Of a stretch of 64,000 nucleotides of DNA, positions 11,442 to 22,219 are shown one piece after another. The first letter of the stretch is position 1. Every line of letters starts with the position of its first letter. The translations under genes were made by a program, and so were the position numbers. Under the pieces are notes generated by a model. That model was not told the origin of the DNA. It searched no databases and saw nothing but the letters and a program-made list of their open reading frames with translations. The stretch is from CAWJPY01 sp963844865. Its GTDB lineage: Bacteria > Acidobacteriota > Thermoanaerobaculia > Thermoanaerobaculales > Sulfomarinibacteraceae. The stretch is from assembly GCA_963844865.1 (NCBI GenBank), contig CAWJPY010000020.1, positions 124,001 to 188,000 on the forward strand. Direction: 5' to 3'.

Positions 11442-12365
11442 ATGCGCGCAGTGAGATTCAACGAGTACGGCGGCATCGATGTCCTGAAGGTGGTGGATGT
11501 GGCGCCGCCGGTGGCCGGGCCCGGTCGGGTCGTGGTCAGGGTCAAGGCGGCGGGCATCAATCCCGGCGAGGCAGGGATCCGCCAGGGCAGGTTTCACGAG
11601 CGGTGGCCGGCCCACTTCCCCGAGGGCGAGGGCAGCGATCTGGCCGGCGTCGTGCAGGAGGTGGGTGAGGGCGTGGAAGGTTTCGCCCCCGGGGACGAGG
11701 TGATGGGCTTCACCCACGATCGGGCGAGCCACGCCGAGCTGGTGGCCTGCGACGCGGACAAGCTGACCCCCAAGCCCGGCAATGTTTCCTGGGAGGTGGC
11801 GGGTGCGCTGTTCGTCGCCGGTACCACCGCGTACGCCGCGGTGCGGGCCGTCCGCATCCGCGAGGGCGACACGGTCGTGGTCTCGGCCGCCGCGGGCGGT
11901 GTCGGCACCATCGCCGTGCAGCTCGCCCGCCACGCCGGGGCGAGGGTGATCGGCCTTGCCGGCGAGTCGCACCACGGCTGGCTGGACGACCATGGGGTGG
12001 TGCCCATCTCCTACGCCGAGGAGGGTGTCGCAGAGCGCATCAAGGCAGCCGCCGGCGGGGGCGTCGACGCCTTCATCGACGCCTTCGGGGGCGGCTACGT
12101 CAAGCTTGCCGTGGAGGATCTCGGCGTGGCCCCGGAGCGCATCGACACCGTGGTCGACTTCCCGGCCGCCGAGACGTACGGAGCGAAGACCGAGGGAACG
12201 GCCGCGGCGGCCAGCGCCGAGGTGCTGGCCGAGCTCGCGGGCATGATCGCGGACGGCCGGCTCGAGGTCCCCATCGCGTCCGTCTACACCCTCGAGGAGG
12301 TGCGGGACGCCTACCGGGAGGTGGAGCGGCGCCACACCCTGGGCAAGATCGTGCTCCGACCGTAA
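11442..12365 (+). CDS. NADPH:quinone oxidoreductase-type MDR protein
   Basis: A 307-residue medium-chain dehydrogenase/reductase of the zinc-free quinone reductase branch. The GroES-like N-terminal half carries AAGINPGEAGIRQG and EGSDLAGVVQEVGEGV. The Rossmann motif is AAAGGVGTIAVQLARHAGARV (about 148-168), and the family C-terminus is HTLGKIVLRP. The zinc-ligand cysteines of alcohol dehydrogenases are absent. It probably reduces quinones or enones with NADPH in the cytoplasm. It follows the NAD-binding oxidoreductase and may share its transcript. Confidence 0.85.
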   Translation: MRAVRFNEYGGIDVLKVVDVAPPVAGPGRVVVRVKAAGINPGEAGIRQGRFHERWPAHFPEGEGSDLAGVVQEVGEGVEGFAPGDEVMGFTHDRASHAELVACDADKLTPKPGNVSWEVAGALFVAGTTAYAAVRAVRIREGDTVVVSAAAGGVGTIAVQLARHAGARVIGLAGESHHGWLDDHGVVPISYAEEGVAERIKAAAGGGVDAFIDAFGGGYVKLAVEDLGVAPERIDTVVDFPAAETYGAKTEGTAAAASAEVLAELAGMIADGRLEVPIASVYTLEEVRDAYREVERRHTLGKIVLRP

Positions 12366-12429
12366 TGGTCTTCCGGTGGAGGCCGCGGACGGCGGCGATA
12401 TCCGCGCGGGCGACGGGTACACTCGACCC

Positions 12430-13334
12430 GTGGCGAGCGTGTCATCGGAACGGCTGGAGGTGGTGTGCAGCTCGTGCGGCGCCCGGCTGGTGGTCGGGCC
12501 TGAGGCCCGCACGGCACGCTGTGCGTACTGCGACTCCCCCTATGTGGTCGACCGACCCGCCTCCGCCAACCGGCCGGACCCCGTGTTCGCCATCCCGTTC
12601 ACGGTGGGCGCGGACGACGCGGCGACACGACTTCGGCGCTGGCTCGAGCGGAGGCACTGGGCGCCCTCCGCCCTGCGGCGGGCGGCCGCCGACCGGGTGC
12701 GAGGCGTGTACCTTCCCGCCTACCTGTACTCGGCGACGTCGGCGACCCGGTACGGCGCGGTCATCGGAGAGGACTACTACGAGACGCGCATCAGGGGCAA
12801 GTCGACCCGCAGGGTGAAGAAGAGCGAGCATCGGACGCTCGAGGGTCGCCACGCCTGCTACCTCTCCGACGTGCTGGTGACGGCCTCCGCCGGCATCCCC
12901 AACCGGGAGCTGGAGCGGGTCGAGCCATTCGACCTCGGCGCGTCTGCGCCGCTACGACGCCAGGCTCCTCGCGGGCTGGCACTCGGAGGAGCCTTCCCTG
13001 AGCGGGGAGCGGTGCCTGGACCTCGGCCGGCAGGAGGCGCGGGCCGGCCTCGAGCCGATGCTGCGCCGTTTCATGCCCGGCGACTCCTGCGAGGAGCTTC
13101 GCTTCCACGCCGAGCTCGGCGACGAGACCATCGATCTCACCCTGGTGCCGCTGTGGGTGTTCGCCCTGCGTTACCGGGAGGATCGGCCGCCGGTGCGCGT
13201 GCTGGTCAACGGACAGAGCGGCAAGGTGGCCGGCGTGACGCCGGTGTCATGGCTCAAGGTCGGCCGTCGCGGTGGCGATCGGCCTGCTGGGGTTGCTCGG
13301 CGGGGTGGCCGCCCTTCTGGGGTGGCTGGGATGA
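12430..13334 (+). CDS. zinc-ribbon protein with C-terminal membrane helix, two frameshifts
   Basis: From GTG 12430 the protein starts with a zinc ribbon (CSSCGARLVV...CAYCDSP). A conserved domain follows (PFTVGADDAATRLRRWLERRHW, VYLPAYLYSATSATRYGAVIGEDYY), then RPPVRVLVNGQSGKVAG and a C-terminal hydrophobic helix just before the stop. Extra bases near 12943 and 13262 must be skipped; the second restores the membrane helix and a TGA at 13332-13334. That TGA overlaps the next ATG as ATGA, which supports the corrected frame. The domain is a widespread uncharacterised family also seen in zinc-ribbon proteins of Actinobacteria. The upstream ATG at 12376 is possible but has no ribosome binding site. 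Confidence 0.65.
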
Positions 13335-14296
13335 GCACGGCGACCATTGCCTGCGCGCGCTGCGGCAGCGCCCTTGAGCGGGACGACTTGCGCTGCGCCA
13401 TCTGCAACCACGCGGCGCCCCCCATCACCGAGGACCTGCCGGAGGCGCGGGTCGAGGTGCTGCGCTGCGCCTCCTGCGGGGCGTCCATGACCTACTCGGT
13501 AAAGGACCGTGCCCCGACCTGTGCCTTCTGCGGCTCGGTGCTGCACCTGGAGCTGCCCGAGGATCCCCTCGAGCAGGCGCGGCACTACCTGCCCTTCACG
13601 GTGGATCGCGAAACGGCGACGGCGGCGCTGAGACGATGGCTGTCGGGTCTGAGCTGGTTCCGGCCCGGGGATCTGGTCGCGGAGAGCCGGCTCGAGTCGC
13701 TGTGCGCCCTGCGCTGGGTGGGCTGGGTGTTCGACGCCCAGACGCTGGTGAGCTGGACGGCCGACTCCGATCACGGGGCGGGGCGGGCATCCTGGGCCCC
13801 CCACGGCGGGCAGCTCGCGCTCGAGTTCGACGACGTGGTGGTCCCGGTGTCGCGCGGCCTCAGCACGGCCGAAACCTCTCGCTTGGTCCCCAGTTACGAC
13901 CTGGCGTCAGCCGTCACCGCTGCGGACATCGAGGAGAGCGAGGTGGTTGTGGAGCACTTCGACGTGCGCCGTTCGGCGGCGCGCCGGACCATTGTGGCCG
14001 CCATCGAGGGAATGGCGCGCCGACGGCTGGAGGGGAGCGTGATCCCCGGCCGGCGCTTCCGGAACCTCCACGTGGCGATCCTTCTTCGTCGGCTGACCAC
14101 TCGCCGTTGCGCCTTCCCCGTCTACGTCCTGGCCTACCGCTACCGGGACAGGCTCTACCGATTTCTGGTCTCCGGCCAGGACGCGGCGTGCCTGCTCGGC
14201 CAGGCGCCGTACTCCGTGACCAGGATTGCGGCGGCAGCTCTGGCGACCGGCGTCCTGGTCGCGCTCCTGGCCCTGCTGGTGGCCGTTCTGGTCTGA
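13331..14296 (+). CDS. double zinc-ribbon protein with C-terminal membrane helix
   Basis: 321 residues from an ATG overlapping the stop of the previous gene, so the pair is translationally coupled. Two zinc-ribbon half-sites appear first (CARCGSALERDDLRCAIC, then CASCGASMTY...CAFCG). The same domain as in the upstream neighbour follows (PFTVDRETATAALRRWLSGLSWF, VYVLAYRYRDRLYRFLVSGQ), and a C-terminal helix (AALATGVLVALLALLVAVLV) would anchor it with the bulk in the cytoplasm. It is a paralogue of its neighbour and the frame is intact. Function is unknown. Confidence 0.7.
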   Translation: MSTATIACARCGSALERDDLRCAICNHAAPPITEDLPEARVEVLRCASCGASMTYSVKDRAPTCAFCGSVLHLELPEDPLEQARHYLPFTVDRETATAALRRWLSGLSWFRPGDLVAESRLESLCALRWVGWVFDAQTLVSWTADSDHGAGRASWAPHGGQLALEFDDVVVPVSRGLSTAETSRLVPSYDLASAVTAADIEESEVVVEHFDVRRSAARRTIVAAIEGMARRRLEGSVIPGRRFRNLHVAILLRRLTTRRCAFPVYVLAYRYRDRLYRFLVSGQDAACLLGQAPYSVTRIAAAALATGVLVALLALLVAVLV

Positions 14297-14339
14297 CGAC
14301 CCGTCGACCCGGCGGTGGAGTGGCAGCTCGGCGCCTTCG

Positions 14340-14546
14340 TCAACGGCGACCGGCGGCGACCTTCTTCCAGCAGGACCAGTGGCAGTCCCACGGCTCGAGG
14401 GAGGCGAGCTTGGGGTTGTCGCACTGGACGCTCACCAGCTCGCGATCCTCGCCCGACGACGACCACTCCACGAGGAGTCGGGCGCGGCGGCCCTCCTCGG
14501 CGCAGTCGATCTCGAGGGTCTCGGTGACGGTCTTGACGCGCGTCAT
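14340..14546 (-). CDS. small cysteine-containing protein, 68 aa
   Basis: ATG at 14546 follows GGGAGCGGAAG. The protein (MTRVKTVTETLEIDC...VSVQCDNPKLASLEPWDCHWSCWKKV) has four cysteines, two of them in a terminal CHWSC motif that could bind metal. The acidic, strand-rich composition looks like a real small domain. It converges on the zinc-ribbon pair. No family name is known to me. Confidence 0.5.
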   Translation of the reverse strand: MTRVKTVTETLEIDCAEEGRRARLLVEWSSSGEDRELVSVQCDNPKLASLEPWDCHWSCWKKVAAGRR

Positions 14547-14799
14547 CTTCCGCTCCCAGCCCCGGCACCGACGAGAAGGAGGATCGTGGTGCCGGCTACC
14601 GCACCAGAGTACCAGCAACCGTGGGTGTCGGGGAGCACCCCCGGGATTGGATTTCTCCTCCGGGCGTCGGTGTGCCTCGGCGGTCAGCGCGCGCGGCGGC
14701 GAGGGTGCCAGCGGTGAGAACTCGGCGCCGAGCATTCCGTACACATCGGGAAGGTCCGTCCATCGCGTCTCGGAAGGGCGCGAGCTCGCGAGGTGCTCC

Positions 14800-15977
14800 A
14801 TGGCGATGAGTTTTGGCGGGGAGTGGGATCGGCGGCGCTTCCTGGCCACCGGTATCGGCGGCCTGGTGGGGGCGGCGGCGCCCGGGGTTCATGGGTGTGT
14901 TCCCGGGCCGTGCATGGGCGGCGCCCGCGTCCACGGCTGCGAGCATCCGGACGATGGTGCGGCCTCCGACCCTCTTCGCCGGCATCCGCGCCCCCATCAC
15001 GGAGCGGGCCGAGCTCGTGCCTCGCATCGTTGAGGCGGAGAAGGCGTGCGGTGACCGGATCGTGGGGCCGTTGACTCACATCTACCGCTTCGACACCGGG
15101 GTCGAGGGCTTGGACTCGGAGGTCGGGTTCCCGGTGTCGGCGCCGGTGGCCGCCGGCGCCGTCGCGACCCACACCTTGCGTGAGATGCACTTCTTCACCC
15201 GCGTCCACCCGGGGCCCCTGGAGAGTGTGCGCGACACCGCGAAGGCGCTCTATGAGTACATGAGCACGACCGGCCTGTCGCCGGAGCTGGAGCTCGTGGA
15301 GGTGTTCCGCGATCGTGGGGGGGACGGTCCCTTCGGCACCAGCGTCGAGGTCATGGCCTCGTATCTCGCCTGGCCCGAGGTGTACCGGGCGCAGCTCGAC
15401 AGGGTGTTGCCCCCCGAGCTCGCGAACACCGTCTTCGAGGGCGGTGAGCGGCTGTCGCCCCACACCCCGGTGGACGAGCGCTGCACCTGGGTGGGTGCGT
15501 CCATCGACCGTTTGCAGGGCTGCACCGACGCCGACCAGCAGTTCGACATCCTGTCCCGCGTGGCACTGGTGCGGCCCCAGGAGGACATCCTCCCCCTGAA
15601 GGCGGTGTACGAACGCACCGGCGACGTCGAGGCCGTCTTCCGCGCCCAGGAGGAGAAGCTCGCGAAGAGCCCCACCGGCGGGCACGTGGACCCGCCGCGC
15701 TTCGACGGCAAGGTGCTGCACCTGAGCAAGGTGCCCCGGGACGGCGCGGCCTACGCGGCCGCCGCGACCCAGCGCGAGCGCCGCAAGGCGTACTGCTTCT
15801 GCGCCCTCGTCCGGGAGGCTCGGGAGCCGCGGGTCGACCCCATCTTCTGCTATCGCGCCGCCGGCTGGGCGCGGCAGCTCTGGGAGCCCGATGCTCGGCC
15901 GGACCTTCACGAGGTGCACCATCACCCACTCGATCCTCGCCGGCGACCCGTTCTGCGCCTGGGACTACCACCTGTAG
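14800..15977 (+). CDS. Tat-exported protein: GyrI-like domain plus Cys-rich domain, two frameshifts
   Basis: A twin-arginine signal is visible as DRRRFLATGIGGLVGAAAPG near residues 9-28, ahead of an Ala-rich cleavage region (RAWAAPASTAA). Next comes a GyrI-like effector-binding fold (FAGIRAPITERAELVPRIVE). The C-terminal domain has conserved CFCALVRE and ending CTITHSILAGDPFCAWDYHL; it resembles a Cys-containing domain found in proteins related to L-2-amino-thiazoline-4-carboxylate hydrolase. Extra bases near 14887 and 15890 break the frame; the second correction restores the family-like C-terminus and a stop at 15975. Export of a GyrI-like domain is unusual. Substrate unknown. Confidence 0.55.
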
Positions 15978-15983
15978 ACGCGA

Positions 15984-16532
15984 TCAGCGCCCCGGAGGCA
16001 TGGCCGCGATGCGCTCCAGGGCGGCCCGGCCGTTGGCGTTGCCGGGGTTGAGCTCGAGCGAGCGCCGGTAGAGCTCGGCGGCGCGCTCGCGGTCGCCGGC
16101 GGCGAGCCAGGCCTCGCCCAGGCTGTCGGAGACGTTCCAGGATGTGGGGAAGGCGTCGGCGTTGATCTCGAAGACGGCGATCGCCTGCTCGACGTGTCCC
16201 TCACCGAGGAAGCGATAGCCGAGGAGGTTGAGCGCGGCTTCATCCACGACGAAGTCGCCGGCGGGCAGGAGCCGGATGGTGTCCTCGAGGTGCAGACCCT
16301 CCGCCTCCGCGTGCTCCACCGCCGGCCACAGCCAGGCCAGGTAGTCCCGCATGCCGGTGAGCCGCTCCCGGGGCCGGATCTCGTGCTGGCCGATGACGTA
16401 GGCGAACTGGTCGCGGCCCAGCTCGGCTCTCGTGGCCGCGCGCAGCAGCCGGGCCATGGTGGGGGAGTGGCCCGGGTCCACCAGGACCAGGCCCTTGTCG
16501 GGCCATGTGCATGGGGGGACGTACGGCGGCAC
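15984..16532 (-). CDS. TPR protein with degenerate metallo-beta-lactamase-like N-terminus
   Basis: 182 residues. The C-terminal half has TPR-like helices (AALNLLGYRFLGEGHVEQAI, DSLGEAWLAAGDRERAAELY). The N-terminal half (GLVLVDPGHSPTMARLLRAA, RDQFAYVI, then GQHEIRPRERLTGMRDYL) matches the beginning and end of proteins that join a metallo-beta-lactamase fold to a TPR tail. The central HxHxDH zinc segment is missing: sequence jumps from the first strands to the last helix. It may therefore be an internally deleted, inactive copy. It begins 12 nt after the stop of the kinase-TolB gene and is probably in its transcript. Confidence 0.5.
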   Translation of the reverse strand: MPPYVPPCTWPDKGLVLVDPGHSPTMARLLRAATRAELGRDQFAYVIGQHEIRPRERLTGMRDYLAWLWPAVEHAEAEGLHLEDTIRLLPAGDFVVDEAALNLLGYRFLGEGHVEQAIAVFEINADAFPTSWNVSDSLGEAWLAAGDRERAAELYRRSLELNPGNANGRAALERIAAMPPGR

Positions 16533-16544
16533 GCCGCCGGGGTT

Positions 16545-19166
<2,622 letters not shown>

Positions 19167-19298
19167 GGCAGCCTCCCCGCTGGGACGTCCGCTCGGGGAC
19201 GCAGGAGCTGTGTGCAGACTTCATGTCCGCACAGTGAACACAAAACGCCTTCTCAAAATTCTGCCCCGCGGCACCGATCTGCGGTGATCCGAACGGAG

Positions 19299-20230
19299 TC
19301 ACCTCGATGGCGGCGAGCCCACTCCACCGGCCTTCAAGAAGGTCCCCTGCCGCAGCTCGTCGAAGGCCTGCTGCAGCTCCTCCTGGGTGTTCATCACGAT
19401 CGGGCCGTACCAGGCCACCGGCTCCTGCAGGGGCTTGCCGGAGACCAGCAGGAAGCGGACGCCCTCCTCTCCGGCCCGCACCGTGACCTCGTCGCCGCGG
19501 TCGAAGAGCACCAGCGAGCGGTTCTCCGCCTCGGGGGACGGCGCGGTGTCGACCACCAGCCCACGCCCTCGGTGGGGACGGCCAGCGGCCCGGAGGCGTT
19601 GCAGAATCGCCCCGATCCGGCGAAGACGTAGGCGAAGGCGTGGCGAGTGGTCTCCACGGGCAGGGTCTTTGTCGTGCCCGGCGGCACGGAGACGTCGAGG
19701 TAGAACGGGTCGGCCGCGATCCCGTCCACCGGCCCGGTCACGCCCCAGAGACGGCCGCAGACCACCCGCGCCCGGGTGCCGTCGTCGTCGGTGACCTCGG
19801 GGATGTCCGCCGCCTTGACCTCCTGGTAGCGCGGCGCGGTCATCTTGAGCGCCGCCGGCAGGTTCGCCCAGAGCTGGAAGCCGTGCATGCGGCCCGCCTC
19901 GTCGCCCTTGGGCATCTCCTGGTGGATGATGCCGCTGCCGGCGGTCATCCACTGCACGTCGCCGGCGCCGATGGCGCCGCTGTTGCCCAGGCTGTCGCCG
20001 TGCTCCACGGTGCCGGCCAGCACGTAGGTGATGGTCTCGATCCCGCGGTGGGGGTGCCAGGGGAAGCCGGCCAGGTAGTCCTCGGGGACGTCGTTGCGGA
20101 AGTCGTCGAGCAGCAGGAAGGGGTCGAACTCCTCGGTGTCCGAGAAGCCGAAGGCCCGGCGCAGGTGCACCCCCGCGCCTTCCAGCGTCGGCCTCGCCTC
20201 GCTCACGCGCTTGATGGGTCGAACCGTCAT
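19299..20230 (-). CDS. pirin family protein, one frameshift
   Basis: Bicupin of about 310 residues; ATG at 20230 follows GGAGGAGAG. The first cupin holds the metal ligands typical of pirins (PHRGIETITYVLAGTVEHGDS, then MTAGSGIIHQE). The second half carries ETTRHAFAYVFAGSGRF. Near 19561 one base seems to be missing, after which the family C-terminus (RSLVLFDRGDEVTVRAG, VAWYGPIVMNTQEEL) continues one frame over to a TGA at 19299. Pirins are iron-binding proteins, some with quercetinase activity; the natural substrate here is unknown. This is the only minus-strand gene in the window with such a break. Confidence 0.85.
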
Positions 20231-20374
20231 GCTCTCCTCCCGGGCCGAGGCCCTGCTTTGCGGTGTGGGCTCTCCCAGTGGCAACAGTGCCGTCCCACGG
20301 TTGATTCGACATTTGCAGCCGGCCGTGGTGACGGGTACCATCGGCGACAACATCTCCGAGCGAGGGTGGCGGCC

Positions 20375-22177
20375 ATGGCAGACACGCTGAACGAGCGGTT
20401 CTTCCAGATCGTGGATCGGCGCGGTGACGGCACCGCGTTCGTGGTCAAGCGCGCGGGGATCTGGCAGAGGCTCTCCTACCGGTGGGCGCTCGAGCGGGTG
20501 CAGCGGACCGCCTTCGGCCTGCGAGCCCTCGGCTGTGCACCTCAGACCCACGTCGCCATCCTGTCCGAGAACCGACCCGAGTGGGCCACCACCGACTACG
20601 GGGCGATGATGGCGGGGTGCGCCCTGGTCCCCCTCTACACCACCCTGATCCCCTCCCAGGTGGAGTACATCCTGCGCGATGCCGAGGCGAAGGTGGTCTT
20701 CGTCTCGTCCGAGCAGCACCTGGACACCGTCCTGGAGATCATCGACCGGGTCCCCACCCTCGAGAGGGTGATCACCTTCGACGTCGAGGATCCGCCCGAG
20801 GAAGAGCGGGTGATGGACCTGGAGCGCCTGCTGGCGGCAGGCGACGGCCACTCCCGGCAGGAGCTCGAGGACATGGCCGCCGCGGCGCGCCCGGAGGACG
20901 TGTCGACGTTGGTGTACACCTCCGGCACCACGGGCAGGCCCAAGGGCGTGGTCCTGACCCACCGCAACTTCATCGCCGAGCTCGCCGCCGTGGAGCCCCT
21001 GATCAAGGTCGAGCCCGACAGCGTCCTGATGTCCTTCCTTCCCCTGTCCCACATCCTGCAACGGGTCGCCGACCTCTTCAGCTTCATGTACGGCATCGCC
21101 ATCGCGTACGCGGAGAGCCTCGACGCCCTCGGCGACAACCTGCGCGAGGTGCGGCCCACCAACATCGTCGGCGTGCCGCGGGTCTACGAGAAGATCTTCG
21201 CGCGGATCAACGAAGGGGTGGAGAAGGGGCCGGCGCTCAAGAAGCGGCTCTTCGAGTGGGCGGTGGGCGTGGGCCGCCGCTACCGCGCCGCCGAGGCGAC
21301 AGGGAAGGTGGGTGCCGGGCTCGCGGCGCAGCACGCCGTGGCCGACCGGCTGGTGTTTTCAAAGATCCAGGCCGCGACCGGCGGCCGGATGCGGATGTAC
21401 GGCTCCGCCGGCGCGCCCCTGGCCGCCGACCTGGCCGAGTTCTTCCACGCGGTGGGGATCAAGATCCTGGAGGTGTACGGCATGACCGAGCTGACGGGCG
21501 CCGTCACCGTCAACACCGACCGGGCGTTCCGCTTCGGCAGCGTGGGTAAGACGAGCCCCGGCGTGGAGCTGCGCATCTCCGACGAGGGAGAGGTCCTGGT
21601 CCGGGGCGACGTGGTCATGCAGGGCTACTGGAACATGCCGGCCGAGACGGCCGAGACCATCGACCCCGACGGCTGGCTGCACACCGGCGACGTCGGCCTC
21701 ATCGACGACGACGGCTTCGTCCGGATCACCGACCGCATGAAGGAGCTCATCGTCACCGCGGGCGGCAAGAACGTGGCCCCCCAGCCCCTGGAGAACGCTC
21801 TCAAGGCGGACAAGTTCATCGCCCAGGCCATGGTCATCGGCGACCGGCGCAAGTTCATCTCCGCCCTGGTGGTACCGGCCTCAGACGTGCTCGAGCCGTG
21901 GGCCAAGGAGCAGGGGATCGCAGGCGACCTGGCGGCGCTGTGCGCCGACCAGAGGGTCGTCGACCACTACCAGGCCGTCGTGGACGCCAAGATGGGAGAC
22001 TTCTCCCGGTATGAGCGCGTCAAGAAGATCGCCCTCCTGCCCAACGAGCTCACCGAGGAGGCAGGCGAGCTCACGCCGACGCTCAAGCTCAAGCGCCGGG
22101 TCATCCTGAACAAGTACGCCCCCCTCATCGACGACCTCTACGCCCAGCCCGTTCCGCCGCGCGAGCCCGCCCCCTGA
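20375..22177 (+). CDS. long-chain acyl-CoA synthetase (AMP-forming)
   Basis: 600 residues from ATG 20375, intact. It activates fatty acids to acyl-CoA with ATP through an acyl-adenylate. The AMP-binding signature YTSGTTGRPKGVVLTHRN lies near 185-202, the A5-type motif is YGMTELTGAV, and GWLHTGDVGLIDDDGFVRITDR contains the hinge Asp. The family motif KELIVTAGGKNVAP and a catalytic Lys near TPTLKLKRR at the C-terminus are present. The sequence resembles the FAA1/long-chain (FadD15-like) branch. It diverges from pirin and converges on the LVIVD gene; the 145-nt gap to pirin presumably holds both promoters. Confidence 0.9.
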   Translation: MADTLNERFFQIVDRRGDGTAFVVKRAGIWQRLSYRWALERVQRTAFGLRALGCAPQTHVAILSENRPEWATTDYGAMMAGCALVPLYTTLIPSQVEYILRDAEAKVVFVSSEQHLDTVLEIIDRVPTLERVITFDVEDPPEEERVMDLERLLAAGDGHSRQELEDMAAAARPEDVSTLVYTSGTTGRPKGVVLTHRNFIAELAAVEPLIKVEPDSVLMSFLPLSHILQRVADLFSFMYGIAIAYAESLDALGDNLREVRPTNIVGVPRVYEKIFARINEGVEKGPALKKRLFEWAVGVGRRYRAAEATGKVGAGLAAQHAVADRLVFSKIQAATGGRMRMYGSAGAPLAADLAEFFHAVGIKILEVYGMTELTGAVTVNTDRAFRFGSVGKTSPGVELRISDEGEVLVRGDVVMQGYWNMPAETAETIDPDGWLHTGDVGLIDDDGFVRITDRMKELIVTAGGKNVAPQPLENALKADKFIAQAMVIGDRRKFISALVVPASDVLEPWAKEQGIAGDLAALCADQRVVDHYQAVVDAKMGDFSRYERVKKIALLPNELTEEAGELTPTLKLKRRVILNKYAPLIDDLYAQPVPPREPAP

Positions 22178-22219
22178 CGGCCTGCGCGCCGCACGTGGAC
22201 CACGGTCGCGTCGAGAGCC

